Of a stretch of DNA of 64,000 bases, positions 1 to 9,328 are shown one piece after another; the first letter of the stretch is position 1; each line of letters starts with the position of its first letter. The stretch comes from Bradyrhizobium daqingense. Lineage in GTDB: Bacteria; Pseudomonadota; Alphaproteobacteria; Rhizobiales; Xanthobacteraceae. The notes under the pieces were generated by a model. The model ran no database searches and was not told the DNA's origin. It saw only the letters and a list, made by a program, of their open reading frames with translations. The translations under genes and the position numbers were made by a program. The stretch lies in the NCBI RefSeq assembly GCF_021044685.1, contig NZ_CP088014.1, positions 2,590,001-2,654,000 on the forward strand. The letters run 5' to 3'.

Positions 1-21
1 CCGGGCCAAAGGCCGCAGATC

Positions 22-50
22 AAGCCCCGACGCGATGCCGGGGCTTGTTT
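22..50. terminator. Hairpin terminator at the left edge
   Basis: An 8-bp perfect stem (AAGCCCCG at 22-29 with CGGGGCTT at 39-46) is followed by GTTT. It lies just downstream of the leftward small gene at 64-255 and could also end a rightward gene outside the window. Confidence 0.6.
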
Positions 51-63
51 CGCCTGCCCAGCC

Positions 64-255
64 TCATCCGCCGTAACACGGTTTTCCGGACATCTTCATC
101 GCGCGGCTGCAGCGGGGCAAATTCTTCGTTTGCTGCTGCTGCGGCGGCTGCTTGGCGCTCTTGGTTGCAGTGGTGCTTCCAGTCTGCGCCTGCACACTGG
201 ATGCGGCAGGCATGAGAAGCAGGGGAGCGACAACGATCAATGCCAACGTTTTCAT
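64..255 (-). CDS. Small secreted hypothetical protein
   Basis: A 63-aa protein with a clear Sec signal peptide: a short basic start (MK), a hydrophobic run to about residue 17, and a likely cleavage after AQA near residue 24. The mature part is Q/K/T rich and ends with two cysteines (NLPRCSR and KPCYGG), which could form a disulfide. I do not recognise a family. The signal peptide, the position before a terminator and the Cys pair argue for a real gene. Function unknown. Confidence 0.55.
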   Translation of the reverse strand: MKTLALIVVAPLLLMPAASSVQAQTGSTTATKSAKQPPQQQQTKNLPRCSRAMKMSGKPCYGG

Positions 256-382
256 GTCAAATGCTCCAGAAACAAAAAAATAATGCCTTGGAGCCTATGC
301 AGGCGGTCGTTGAGTGTAAAGTCCCAACGCGATCCCGGCGCGTTTTCGCGCCGCATCATCGCTGGTGCATGTCGGGTCTCGA

Positions 383-1282
383 CTACTCCTTTACCGCGCC
401 CGTGAGCGAGGACACGTAATAGTCCACGAACAGCGAGTAGAAGATCGCAACCGGCAGCGAGCCGAGCAGAGAGCCCGCCATCAGCGCACCCCATTGATAG
501 ACGTCGCCGGTGACGAGCTCGGTCAGGATGGCGACTGGCACGGTCTTGTTGGCGCCGCTTTGGATGAAGGCGAGCGCGTAGATGAACTCGTTCCAGGACA
601 GCGTGAAGGAGAAGATGCCGGCCGAGATCAGGCCCGGCACCGCCAGCGGCAGCGTGATCCGCCGCAGGATCTGGAGCCGCGTGGCACCGTCCACCAGCGC
701 GCATTCCTCGAGTTCGTAGGGGATCGACTTGAAATAGCCGATCAGGAGCCAGGTGCAGAACGGCACCAGGAAGGTCGGGTAGACCAGGATCAGCGCGATC
801 GGCGAGTCGAACAGGCCGAACTGCACCACGACGGTGGCGAGCGGAATGAACAGGATCGACGGCGGCACGAGATAGGCGAGATAGATGCCGAGGCCGACAT
901 AAGGGCTGCCGCGGAAGCGCAGGCGTTCGATCGCGTAGGCCGCCAGCGTCGAGGCGATCAGCGACAGAGTGGTCGAACCGATCGCGACCAGCATCGTGGT
1001 CTTCAGCCAGTGCGGATAGGCGGTGTTGAACAACAGGTGCTTGATATGGGCGAGCGTCGGCGAGGAGATCCAGAACGGGTTGTGATCCTTGTAATTCATC
1101 AGCTCCGCGTTCGGCTTGAACGACGTGATCGCCATCCAGTAGAACGGGAACAACAGGATCAGCACGAAGCAGCCCAGCGGCAGGTAGATCATCATCAGCC
1201 GCCGCAGCCCGGAATCCCAGGCCATGGTGTCGGGCGCGGCCTTGGCGTCCGCGGTCGGTTGTTGCGCGACGGTGTCAGTCAT
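383..1282 (-). CDS. Carbohydrate ABC transporter permease (MalG-type)
   Basis: A 299-aa inner-membrane permease of the CUT1 sugar-import class. The first membrane segment is near residues 33-55 and about six are expected. The C-terminal cytoplasmic loop carries the EAA motif (EECALVDGAT...ILRRITLPLAVPG), which contacts the ATPase. Its start overlaps the stop of the upstream permease by 8 bases, so the two are probably translationally coupled and form a heterodimeric channel. The binding protein lies upstream at 2371-3720. No ATPase is visible nearby, so one must be supplied from elsewhere. The substrate is unknown, probably a sugar or polyol. Confidence 0.9.
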   Translation of the reverse strand: MTDTVAQQPTADAKAAPDTMAWDSGLRRLMMIYLPLGCFVLILLFPFYWMAITSFKPNAELMNYKDHNPFWISSPTLAHIKHLLFNTAYPHWLKTTMLVAIGSTTLSLIASTLAAYAIERLRFRGSPYVGLGIYLAYLVPPSILFIPLATVVVQFGLFDSPIALILVYPTFLVPFCTWLLIGYFKSIPYELEECALVDGATRLQILRRITLPLAVPGLISAGIFSFTLSWNEFIYALAFIQSGANKTVPVAILTELVTGDVYQWGALMAGSLLGSLPVAIFYSLFVDYYVSSLTGAVKE

Positions 1283-2231
1283 TGGCCTCTCCCTGCTGCC
1301 ATTTGCGGCGCGCCAGGCCGAAATAGGAAAACAGCGTCGCGAACACCAGGAACGGGATCATCGACACGGCGATCGCCGCACCCTCGCCGAGCTCGCCGCC
1401 GGCGATGCCGCGCTGGAAGGCCAGCGTCGCGAGCAGATGCGTGGAGTTCACGGGGCCGCCGCGGGTGATGGCGTAGACGAGCTGGAAGTCGGTGAAGGTG
1501 AAGATGATCGAGAAGGTCATGACGATGGCGAGGATCGGCATCATCATCGGGAAGGTGATGTAGCGGAAGCGCTGCCAGGCGCTGGCCCCATCCAGCATCG
1601 CGGCCTCGTAGAGCGAGGGCGAGATGGTCTGCAAGCCGGCGAGCAGCGAGATCGCGACGAAGGGAATGCCGCGCCAGATGTTGGCGGCGATCAGCGAGAA
1701 GCGGGCCGGCCAGGGCGAGCCGAGGAAATCGATATTGCTCGACTTCCAATGCAGCACGTCGACCAGAAGATAGGAGATGATCGAGAATTGCGGATCGTAG
1801 ATCCACCAGAACGCCAGCGCCGAGAGCACGGTCGGCACGATCCAGGGCAGCAGCACGATGGCGCGGAGCAGGCTCTTGAACGGAAAATGGTTGTTGAGCA
1901 GCAGCGCGAGCCAGAAGCCGAGCGCGAACTTTCCGAAGGTCGCGATACCCGTGTAGAACACGCTGTAGAACACCGCGTTCCACCACAAGGGATCGGTGAG
2001 CAAATATTGGAAATTCTCCAGCCCGATGAAGATGCCGCGACGGCCGATCGTGGTGTCTGTGAAGGCGAGCCAGACCCCGAGGCCGAGCGGATAGGTCAGG
2101 AAGACCGCGAGCAGCCCGAGCGCCGGCGCCAGGCACATCACGATCAGAAACGGCTTGTAGTCGAACAGCCGCACCAGCCAGTTCGGCTGCCGGTGCGCGA
2201 GGGCCGAGGAGGAGAGGGTGGTCACGGACAT
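1275..2231 (-). CDS. Carbohydrate ABC transporter permease (MalF/UgpA-type)
   Basis: A 318-aa membrane permease, partner of the MalG-type protein downstream. The first membrane segment is near residues 28-52. The EAA loop is visible as EAAMLDGASAWQRFRYITFPMMMP. Order is binding protein, this permease, then the second permease, all leftward, which is typical of CUT1 operons. A palindromic repeat sits in the 139-bp gap between it and the binding protein gene and may act as an mRNA stabiliser or attenuator, lowering permease expression relative to binding protein. That role is inference. Confidence 0.9.
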   Translation of the reverse strand: MSVTTLSSSALAHRQPNWLVRLFDYKPFLIVMCLAPALGLLAVFLTYPLGLGVWLAFTDTTIGRRGIFIGLENFQYLLTDPLWWNAVFYSVFYTGIATFGKFALGFWLALLLNNHFPFKSLLRAIVLLPWIVPTVLSALAFWWIYDPQFSIISYLLVDVLHWKSSNIDFLGSPWPARFSLIAANIWRGIPFVAISLLAGLQTISPSLYEAAMLDGASAWQRFRYITFPMMMPILAIVMTFSIIFTFTDFQLVYAITRGGPVNSTHLLATLAFQRGIAGGELGEGAAIAVSMIPFLVFATLFSYFGLARRKWQQGEAND

Positions 2232-2266
2232 CAGCGTGTTTGTCCTGTTCTAGGCTTCATGACACT

Positions 2267-2353
2267 CGTCATTGCGAGCGACGCGAAGCAATCCAGTCTG
2301 ATTCTGCTTTGGCAGTCTGGATTGCTTCGTCGCAAGAGCTCCTCGCAATGACG
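2267..2353. repeat. Palindromic intergenic repeat (CGTCATTGCGAGC type)
   Basis: Two arms, CGTCATTGCGAG...GAAGCAATCCAG and CTGGATTGCTTCG...CTCGCAATGACG, form a long imperfect hairpin of about 87 bp. It lies between the binding-protein and permease genes of one operon. This type is familiar from Bradyrhizobium intergenic DNA (recollection, not a search). Confidence 0.75.
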
Positions 2354-2370
2354 GCGGCCTTGTTGGTTCT

Positions 2371-3720
2371 CTACCGGCCCTGCCGCCGGAAGTAGCGCTT
2401 GCAGCGCTGCTCGGCTTCCGCCGCCGCGGCTTCCGGTGTGGCGGCGCCGGTGGCGACGGACGCGAACATCTGAACCGTGACATAGTCCGCCCGCACCGCA
2501 CCGGTGGCCGTCGATATCGGACCTTTATAGCCGGCGTAGTAGCCGTTGTTCATGGTGTTCTTGAAGATTGCGACCTTCGGATCACCTGACCACACTGCTG
2601 CATCGGCATAGGCTGCGAGCGGCTGCGACCAGTAGCCGCTATTGGCGTTGAGCCAGGGCTCGTACTGTTCCTTCTCCAGCATGAATTGCAGAAATGCCTT
2701 CGCTGCGTTCGGGTACGGGCTGTGCTTGAACACCATTGCGTTTAGCGTCAGGCCAGACATCGGCGGGGCCGGCGCAAAGAACTTCGGCAACAACTGATGT
2801 TCCGAATCTTCGGCGATGGCGGCGGTCGCCGGATCGTTCTTCAACGAGAAGTACAAGGACACCCCGTTTGCCGTCAGCGCGATCTCCTGGGAGGAATAGG
2901 CGCGATTGTTGCTGACGTCGTTCCAGGACGGCGTGCCGGCGATGAAGGTCGGGTAAAGCTGCTTCACGAAGTTCAGTGCCGCGATCGTCTCCTTGCTGTT
3001 GATTGTGACATTGCCCTCCTCGTCCAGCAACGCCGCGTTGTGCGCCCACATCATCCAGTCCGCAAAGCCGTTTCCGTCACCCACCGCGTTGCCCAGTGCG
3101 AAGCCGGCTGGTTTGCCCGCTTGCTGAAGCTTCTTGCAGAGATCGAGGAAGCCGGCTGGATCTTCCGGAGCCTTGTCGAATCCGACTGATTTAAGAATGG
3201 ACTTGCGATAGATCAGGGGGCCAGCGGTGGCGCCGAACGGCAGCCCGATCCACGAGTCGCTCTTAGCCTTCTTTCCATAGGTCTTCGCAAGAGTCTGCCA
3301 GCCGCCGTACTTCTTGCCGAGATAGTCGGCGACGTCGGTGAGCTCGATCAGCTTGTCGATGTAAATGTGAGGCGCGTCGGAGAAGCCGATGATGATGTCG
3401 GGGCCGGCGCCGGAGTTCGAGGTCACCGCGGTCTGCTGGTTGATGTCTTCCCAGCCGACGAAGTCGACCTTGACCTCGACCCCGGTGTCCTTGGTGAACT
3501 TTGCCGCATTGGCGCGGAACACGTCCTCGTCGGCCTGGACGAAGCGTACCGGCCGCAGCATGCGCAAGGTCGCGCCCTTCTCGATCTCAAGCTTGGGCGC
3601 CGCAACATCGGCGGCCTTGATTGGCGATGGTGTTGTTTGCGCCGCAGCACCAGTGGCCGCGAGCGTGGCAGCGGACAGGCCCAGCGCTAAGGCATCACGA
3701 CGCGTGATGTCGTTCCTCAT
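2371..3720 (-). CDS. ABC transporter extracellular sugar-binding protein
   Basis: A 449-aa periplasmic solute-binding protein of the bacterial extracellular protein family 1 type. The N terminus has a Tat-like signal: TRRDALALG followed by an Ala-rich hydrophobic stretch and cleavage near AAAQ (residue 28). The remainder is the typical two-lobe length for CUT1 binding proteins. It heads an operon with two permeases (1275-2231 and 383-1282). The ligand cannot be read from the sequence. The upstream 2-hydroxyacid dehydrogenase on the same strand, separated by about 87 bp, may share the pathway. Confidence 0.88.
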   Translation of the reverse strand: MRNDITRRDALALGLSAATLAATGAAAQTTPSPIKAADVAAPKLEIEKGATLRMLRPVRFVQADEDVFRANAAKFTKDTGVEVKVDFVGWEDINQQTAVTSNSGAGPDIIIGFSDAPHIYIDKLIELTDVADYLGKKYGGWQTLAKTYGKKAKSDSWIGLPFGATAGPLIYRKSILKSVGFDKAPEDPAGFLDLCKKLQQAGKPAGFALGNAVGDGNGFADWMMWAHNAALLDEEGNVTINSKETIAALNFVKQLYPTFIAGTPSWNDVSNNRAYSSQEIALTANGVSLYFSLKNDPATAAIAEDSEHQLLPKFFAPAPPMSGLTLNAMVFKHSPYPNAAKAFLQFMLEKEQYEPWLNANSGYWSQPLAAYADAAVWSGDPKVAIFKNTMNNGYYAGYKGPISTATGAVRADYVTVQMFASVATGAATPEAAAAEAEQRCKRYFRRQGR

Positions 3721-3807
3721 CAGTTCCTCCCTATGATGTCTCCCTTCCCGGCGTTGATCGCCGGTGAAGGGCCGTTCCTATCGTCCGGCGCCGTCGCGCC
3801 GCCCCGC

Positions 3808-4851
3808 CTAGCTGTTCGGTCCGCGGTCCATGCTGACGGGCTGCCAGCGGCGGAGCGCGGTGTTCTGCAGCACCGACGGATTGACGCAGCTTACCGGCCA
3901 CATGCCCTGAAGCACCAGTGACAATTCGTAGCCCACGCGGCGCTTGCGCGCCTCGTCGAACCGTGCCGAGGCCGAAGCGACATGCGCGGTGAGGGTCACG
4001 TTCTCCATGCCGAGCAGCGGATTGTTGTGCGAGGGCGGTTCCTTCTCCAGCACGTCGAGCGCGGCATGTGCGATCCAGCCCTCCTGCAGCGCCTTGATCA
4101 GGCTCTCCTCGTCGACCGTGGCACCGCGGCCGGTGTTGATGAAGATCGAGCCCTTCTTCATCTGCCGGAAGTGCTTCTCGGCCAGCATGTGATGCACCTC
4201 GGGCCTTGCAGGGGCATGCATCGAGACGAAGTCGGATTGCGACAGCACCTCGTTCAGCGTCGCCGGGACCACGCCGTGCTCGTACATCAGCGTTTCCTGG
4301 ATGAAGGGATCATAGGCCATCATGCGCAGGCCGAAGGGCGCTGCCCGTTTCGCAACCGCACGGGCGACCCGGCCGAACGAGATGAAGCCGAGCGTCTGGC
4401 CCATCAGCCTGGGGATCTTGAGCAGCGCCGGCCTGCCCTCGGCCCAGCGGCCGTCGCGCACCATGCGGTCCTGCTCGACCAGGCGGCGGAAGCCCCCGAG
4501 CAGCAGCATCATGGCGTGGTCGGCGACCTCCTCGATGAACGTGTCGGGGATGTTGGTGACGGGAATGCCGCGGGCGGTGGCAGCCTTGACGTCGACGCTG
4601 TCGACGCCGACCGAGCCGAGCGTGATGACCTTGCAGCTCTCCAGCGCGTCGATGATGGTCTTGGTGATCGGAATGCCCTTGGCATAGATGGCGTCGGCAT
4701 TTTTCGCGGCGGCGATGAACCCGGCCTCGTCGGCCGGCGCCTCGACGATCTCGGCATCGATCGGATCGAGCGCCTCGCGCTCGAAGGAATAATCGCTGCC
4801 CGCGACCGTGAAGCTCGCGCCCTTCGGCGTCACCACCCTGTATTTCGGCAT
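3808..4851 (-). CDS. D-2-hydroxyacid dehydrogenase family protein
   Basis: The 347-aa protein belongs to the phosphoglycerate dehydrogenase-like family. The start at 4851 is chosen because a GGGAG ribosome site lies about 8 bases upstream; the open frame extends further but without a good site. The catalytic trio is present: Arg in INTGRGA, Glu in DVLEKEPP and His in LTAHVAS. The nucleotide-binding loop reads SFGRVA where the family has GxGxxG (usually GFGRIG), so both outer glycines are replaced. It is probably cytoplasmic and NAD(P)-dependent on a sugar-acid or hydroxyacid, perhaps linked to the sugar importer downstream. The substrate is unknown. Confidence 0.8.
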   Translation of the reverse strand: MPKYRVVTPKGASFTVAGSDYSFEREALDPIDAEIVEAPADEAGFIAAAKNADAIYAKGIPITKTIIDALESCKVITLGSVGVDSVDVKAATARGIPVTNIPDTFIEEVADHAMMLLLGGFRRLVEQDRMVRDGRWAEGRPALLKIPRLMGQTLGFISFGRVARAVAKRAAPFGLRMMAYDPFIQETLMYEHGVVPATLNEVLSQSDFVSMHAPARPEVHHMLAEKHFRQMKKGSIFINTGRGATVDEESLIKALQEGWIAHAALDVLEKEPPSHNNPLLGMENVTLTAHVASASARFDEARKRRVGYELSLVLQGMWPVSCVNPSVLQNTALRRWQPVSMDRGPNS

Positions 4852-5111
4852 TTTCGGCTCCCGATTTGGTTTGTCGGTTGTTGTTGCGGCCCGCACCTTC
4901 CGGGCGGCCCTTGCCTCTTTTACGCGAAATCGAGGGGAGCGAGTACAATTCACGGTTGGTGATACCGAGATAAACTGACGATTCCGCGGGCTGTTTCCGG
5001 GCTTCTACGGAGGCTCGTAAGTAACTTGCTAAGGCCTCGCCCCCTAAAAATTGATTCGATTCCTTTCGATCTGATCGCGCGCCCGTATCCAATTATTGCC
5101 GGAGCCCTCCC

Positions 5112-6797
5112 GTGAAGTTGAGCAATCTGAAGATCGCCCCGAAGCTCGGCATTCTTGTCGGCGTCACCTTGTTGGGCCTGTGCATCTCCGGTGTCCTCGC
5201 CGGCTATCTGATGAAGCAGGAGATGGTGAACGCGCGCATCGACCAAGCCAAGGCGATCGTCGAGCTGGCGCGCAACTATGCGGCTGCGCTCAAGAAGCGC
5301 GTCGATGCCGGCGAGCTGACCAAGGACGCGGCCATCGCCGAGCTCCGCCGCTACGGCAATGCGATGACCTACGACAACGGCGCGGGCTACCTGTTCGGCA
5401 CGTCTTACGATGGCATCACCCAGCTTGCGCCCGATCCCAAGCAGATCGGCACCAACCGCATGGATGTCGTGACCAATGGCCGCAAGCTGTCCCTGGAGCT
5501 GATGGACGGCGTCAAGGCCAAGGGTTCGATCCTGCTGCATTATGAATATGTGAAACCTGGTCAGCCGACGCCGATCCGGAAGGTCGGTTATGCGGTCGCC
5601 GTGCCGGGCTTCGACATGTATCTCGGCACCGGCGCCTATCTCGACGACATCGACGCCAAGATGGGCCCGGTCTATTGGATGCTCGGCCTTGCCATGCTCG
5701 GCATCGTCATCGTGGCCGGCAGCGTGGCCTGGCTGATCGGGCGCGGCATCAGCCGTCCGCTGGCGCTGCTCGGTGCCCGCATGAAGGACCTTGCCGATGG
5801 CAAGCTGGAGGGTGACATTCCGGGTGCCGGCCGCGGCGACGAAGTCGGTGCAATGGCCGCCACCGTCCAGATCTTCAAGGACAACGCCGTCCGCATCCGC
5901 GACCTCGAGAAGACCGAGGCCGACGCCAAGGAGCGCGCCGCGGCGGAACGTCGCAGCGCGATGGAGGGTATCGCCAACGACTTCGAACGCAGCGTCAACG
6001 GCATCGTCCGTTCGGTGTCCTCGGCCGCCGCCGGCATGCAGAGCACGGCGCAGTCGATGACGGCAACCGCGAGCGACGCCTCGTCGCGTGCGGCGACGGT
6101 CGGCGCGGCCTCGCAAAAGGCCTCCGGCAATGTCGGCACGGTCGCGGCCGCCGCCGAAGAGCTGTCGAGCTCGGTTGCGGAGATCTCCCGCCAGGTCACC
6201 CGCTCGACCGAAGTGGCGAGCCGCGCCGTCAGCGACGCCGAGCGCACCAACGCCACCGTGCAGATGCTCTCGACCGGCGCCGAGAAGATCGGGGAGGTCG
6301 TCAAGCTGATCCATTCGATCGCCGCGCAGACCAATCTGCTCGCGCTCAATGCCACCATCGAGGCGGCCCGCGCCGGTGAATCCGGCCGCGGCTTCGCCGT
6401 GGTCGCATCCGAGGTCAAGGCGCTCGCCAACCAGACCGCGAAGGCGACCGAGGAGATCTCGGCGCAGGTCGCAGCGATGCAGACCTCGACCAGCGACGCG
6501 GTCACGGCCATCTCCGGCATCACCCAGACCATCGCCGAGATGAGCGAGATCACCGCCGGCATTTCCGCATCGATCGAGCAACAGGGCGAGGCCACCCGCG
6601 AGATCGCCCGCAACATCCAGTCGGTCGCGGCCGGTTCGAGCGAGATCAACGCCCATATCGGCAGCGTCACCTCGGCCGCGGAAGCGACCGGCAGTGCGGC
6701 CACCGACGTGCTCACCAATGCCCGCGAGCTGGACAACCAGTCCGGCGCGCTGCGCAGCGCCGTCGACAGCTTCCTCGCCAAGGTCCGCGCGGCCTAA
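5112..6797 (+). CDS. Methyl-accepting chemotaxis protein, Cache type
   Basis: A 561-aa chemoreceptor starting at GTG, with GGAG about 8 bases upstream. Domains in order: TM1 about residues 11-34, a periplasmic single-Cache domain about 35-185, TM2 about 189-212, a HAMP linker about 212-265, and a long coiled-coil signalling domain. The conserved hairpin tip is visible ([18 protein letters not shown], then [13 protein letters not shown]). It senses an extracellular ligand and signals to CheA/CheW. The ligand is unknown; single-Cache domains often bind small organic acids. No che genes are adjacent, so it is an orphan receptor. Confidence 0.93.
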   Translation: MKLSNLKIAPKLGILVGVTLLGLCISGVLAGYLMKQEMVNARIDQAKAIVELARNYAAALKKRVDAGELTKDAAIAELRRYGNAMTYDNGAGYLFGTSYDGITQLAPDPKQIGTNRMDVVTNGRKLSLELMDGVKAKGSILLHYEYVKPGQPTPIRKVGYAVAVPGFDMYLGTGAYLDDIDAKMGPVYWMLGLAMLGIVIVAGSVAWLIGRGISRPLALLGARMKDLADGKLEGDIPGAGRGDEVGAMAATVQIFKDNAVRIRDLEKTEADAKERAAAERRSAMEGIANDFERSVNGIVRSVSSAAAGMQSTAQSMTATASDASSRAATVGAASQKASGNVGTVAAAAEELSSSVAEISRQVTRSTEVASRAVSDAERTNATVQMLSTGAEKIGEVVKLIHSIAAQTNLLALNATIEAARAGESGRGFAVVASEVKALANQTAKATEEISAQVAAMQTSTSDAVTAISGITQTIAEMSEITAGISASIEQQGEATREIARNIQSVAAGSSEINAHIGSVTSAAEATGSAATDVLTNARELDNQSGALRSAVDSFLAKVRAA

Positions 6798-6828
6798 GTT
6801 TTGCGCAATCATCTCCGTCCACGAAGTC

Positions 6829-6914
6829 GTCATGCCCGGGCTTGTCCCGGGCATCCACGTTCTTGGCACCGCGTGCGGATATGCGTGGATGGCCGGGACA
6901 AGCCCGGCCATGAC
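6829..6914. repeat. Palindromic repeat family A, copy 1
   Basis: Arms GTCATGCCCGGGCTTGTCC...ATCCACGTTCTT and GCGTGGATGGCCGG...CAAGCCCGGCCATGAC form an 86-bp near-palindrome. It lies directly after the chemoreceptor gene and may act as its terminator. Five further copies occur in the window. Confidence 0.85.
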
Positions 6915-6947
6915 GGAGAATGCGGAGCACGGGGATCTCGTGCCCTA

Positions 6948-8065
6948 GTACCCACTTTTCTTGGAACGTGAGTCGTGATTCAAGGTCGGGATGATACCCG
7001 AAGCAAGAGAAGTCCACCTTTCGAGGAAAGATCGCAAGGTGCTTGAGGCGTGCTGTCGCTCACCGGTGACGTTGCAGCGCGATTTGAAGCGGGCGCGGAT
7101 AGTTCTGTTGGCGGCGGATGGGCGCAGCACCCGGTCGATCGCCAAGGAAGTTGGGGTCCAGCCGCGGATTGTCAGCCTTTGGCGGCATCGCTATGCCGAC
7201 CATGGCCTTGAAGGGCTGCAAGACAAGCCGCGGCCTGGCAAGCAGCCGATCTATACGAAGACGACCGACAAGCGGATTCTGAAGCTGCTGGATAAGCCGC
7301 CACCGCAAGGGTTTGCGCGCTGGACCGGCCCCCTGCTGGCCGAGGCGCTGGGCGATGTCGATGTCCAATATGTCTGGCGGTTCCTGCGCAGCCACAAGAT
7401 TGACCTGGTGGCTCGCAAGTCCTGGTGCGAGAGCAACGACCCGAACTTTACGGCCAAAGCCGCCGATGTTGTCGGCCTCTATGTCGCGCCGCCGGCGAAG
7501 GCCATTGTGCTGTGCGTGGACGAGAAGCCCTCGATCCAGGCTTTGGAGCGAGCGCAGGGTTATCTGAAGTTGCCCAATGGCCGCGCCTTAACCGGCCAAA
7601 GCCACGATTACAAGCGGCATGGCACCACAACATTGTTTGCGGCGCTCGAAGTCGCCACCGGAAAGATCATCGCGACCCATTCAAAACGCCGGCGCCGCGT
7701 CGAGTTTCTCGATTTCATGAACAGCGTCACCGCGACTTTTCCGAACCGCAAGCTTCACGTCATCCTCGACAACCTCAACACCCATAAAAAGAACGAGGAC
7801 TGGCTCAAGGCCCACCCCAACGTGCAATTTCATTTCACGCCGACAAGTGCGTCATGGCTCAATCAGGTCGAAGTATGGTTTTCCATCTTGCAGGGGCAGT
7901 CGCTCAGCGGCACCTCCTTCACGAGCCTCAAGCAGCTTCAGGAACACATCGATGCCTACGTCAACGCATACAACGACAGAGCCGAGCCCTTCGTCTGGAC
8001 CAAGAAAAAGGTCCGTCAACGCCGTTTCAAAGGCCGCCGTATCACTCAGCTCTGATTCCGGGTAC
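6948..8065 (+). mobile_element. IS630-family insertion sequence (complete, 1118 bp)
   Basis: The element is bounded by GTACCC at the left and GGGTAC at the right, flanked by TA on both sides (6946-6947 and 8066-8067). This matches the TA target duplication of IS630/Tc1-like elements. Inside is one intact transposase gene. The terminal repeats are very short as seen by eye. It inserted in intergenic DNA after the chemoreceptor and disrupted no gene that I can see. Confidence 0.85.
6991..8055 (+). CDS. IS630-family transposase
   Basis: A 354-aa single-frame transposase. The N-terminal helix-turn-helix region (residues about 25-75, with RSTRSIAKEVGVQPRIVSLW) binds DNA ends. The DDE catalytic domain shows VLCVDEKPSIQ (first Asp), LHVILDNLNTHK (second Asp) and WLNQVEVWFSILQ (Glu). 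The frame is intact from start to stop, so the element may be active. It catalyses cut-and-paste transposition into TA sites. Confidence 0.93.
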   Translation: MIPEAREVHLSRKDRKVLEACCRSPVTLQRDLKRARIVLLAADGRSTRSIAKEVGVQPRIVSLWRHRYADHGLEGLQDKPRPGKQPIYTKTTDKRILKLLDKPPPQGFARWTGPLLAEALGDVDVQYVWRFLRSHKIDLVARKSWCESNDPNFTAKAADVVGLYVAPPAKAIVLCVDEKPSIQALERAQGYLKLPNGRALTGQSHDYKRHGTTTLFAALEVATGKIIATHSKRRRRVEFLDFMNSVTATFPNRKLHVILDNLNTHKKNEDWLKAHPNVQFHFTPTSASWLNQVEVWFSILQGQSLSGTSFTSLKQLQEHIDAYVNAYNDRAEPFVWTKKKVRQRRFKGRRITQL

Positions 8066-8119
8066 TAGCTCAGCGCCGCGTCATCTCATGCCGCGTCGCG
8101 TCCGGGACACGAGACCGTC

Positions 8120-9094
8120 CTACTGCTTCTCGATCTTCGCGTTCGTGATCAGCTTTTCCCACAACACGAGCTGCTCGTTCACGAATGTGCCGAGTTGCTC
8201 CGGCGTCCCCGAGAAGGCGTCCATGCCGAGGGTGGCGAGCTTGGCCTTGATCTCGGGATTCTCGACGATCTTCCTGATCTCGGCGTTGAGCCGCGTCACG
8301 ATCTCCTTCGGCATGCCGGCCGGGCCAAAATAGCCCTGCCACGACGAGATGTCGAAATCGGGCACGCCGGCCTCCTGCATCGACGGCAGATGCGGCACAA
8401 GCGGCGTGCGCTCCTTGGTGGTGACTGCGAGCGCACGCAGAGCGTTGCCCTGGACGTGGGGCAGCCCGGTCAGGATGTCCACGAACATCATCGAGACGCG
8501 GCCGCCCATGACGTCGTTGAGCGCCGGCGGCGAGCTCTTGTAGGGCACGTGCAGGAGGTCGAGTCCGGCATTGTGCGCAAAGGTCGCGCCCGACACGATC
8601 GCCGAGGACGAACCGGAGGCGTAGCTCAGCTTGCCCGGATTGGCCTTGCCATAGGCGACCAGCTCGCCGACGGTCTTGGCCGGAACTTCGGGATTGACGA
8701 CCAGCATGAAGGGCAGATCGCCGGTGCGCGCGATCGGGGTGAAATCCTTGACCGGATCGTAAGTGAGGCTCTTGAGCAGATAGGGATTGGCCGAATGCGT
8801 GGTGTTGGTGGTCACCAGCAGCGTGTAGCCGTCGGGGGCGGCCTTGGCGACATAGGTCGCGGCGAGCATGCCGTTGGCGCCCGCCTTGTTCTCGATCACG
8901 ATGCCGACGCCGAGCGCCTGCGACAGATGCTGCGAGATCAGGCGCGTGGTGGTGTCGGTGCCGCTGCCGGCCGCAAACGGCAGCACCAGCGTGATGTTGC
9001 GGCTGGGATAATTGTCGGCCTGCGCCGTGGATGCGGCAAGGCACAATACGGCCGCGCCGATGGTGCGCAGGTGTCGAATCAATGCTGAAATCAT
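8120..9094 (-). CDS. Tripartite tricarboxylate transporter (Bug/TctC) binding protein
   Basis: A 324-aa periplasmic binding protein with a Sec signal peptide (cleavage near AQA at residue 26) followed by the Bug-family opening YPSRNITLVLPFAAGSGTD. The family binds carboxylates or other small organic ligands. Bug proteins are numerous in such genomes and often lack adjacent tctA/tctB membrane genes; this copy is also an orphan. Neighbours are an IS630 element downstream and a repeat-containing gap upstream. Ligand unknown. Confidence 0.88.
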   Translation of the reverse strand: MISALIRHLRTIGAAVLCLAASTAQADNYPSRNITLVLPFAAGSGTDTTTRLISQHLSQALGVGIVIENKAGANGMLAATYVAKAAPDGYTLLVTTNTTHSANPYLLKSLTYDPVKDFTPIARTGDLPFMLVVNPEVPAKTVGELVAYGKANPGKLSYASGSSSAIVSGATFAHNAGLDLLHVPYKSSPPALNDVMGGRVSMMFVDILTGLPHVQGNALRALAVTTKERTPLVPHLPSMQEAGVPDFDISSWQGYFGPAGMPKEIVTRLNAEIRKIVENPEIKAKLATLGMDAFSGTPEQLGTFVNEQLVLWEKLITNAKIEKQ

Positions 9095-9166
9095 CTTTGG
9101 ACGTTCCCTCTTTTTGGTTGGCTGGAACGTAGCTTCTCTTCGTCAAAATCGGAAGTCGCGAGTTTG

Positions 9167-9306
9167 TCTCGTGCCCCGGGCGCAGTGCAGCGCGCCGCTG
9201 CTCGCGGCGTGATGCACTGCTGAACCGGGGCCCGTGCGTGCGGTAGACTGGGCCCCGGCTCTGCGTCGCACCGCTTGGCGCTGCGCCGCGTCCGGGACAC
9301 ACGAGA
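9167..9306. repeat. Palindromic repeat family C (TCTCGTGCCCCGGGCGCAG type)
   Basis: The arms start TCTCGTGCCCCGGGCGCAGTG and end CGCCGCGTCCGGGACACACGAGA, with an inner pair of arms (GAACCGGGGCCC and GGGCCCCGGCTC). It fills most of the gap between two leftward genes. A shortened relative occurs at about 8076-8113 (CGCGTCCGGGACACGAGAC), just right of the IS630 element. Confidence 0.7.
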
Positions 9307-9328
9307 GTGCATCGCCCGCCGCGCGGAA

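Noticed and set aside
4950..6911. Long leftward open frame (653 codons) opposite the chemoreceptor gene
   Set aside because: It is an antisense artefact of GC-rich codon bias. The rightward frame has clear Cache, HAMP and signalling domains; the leftward one is Gly/Arg/Asp-rich with no motif.
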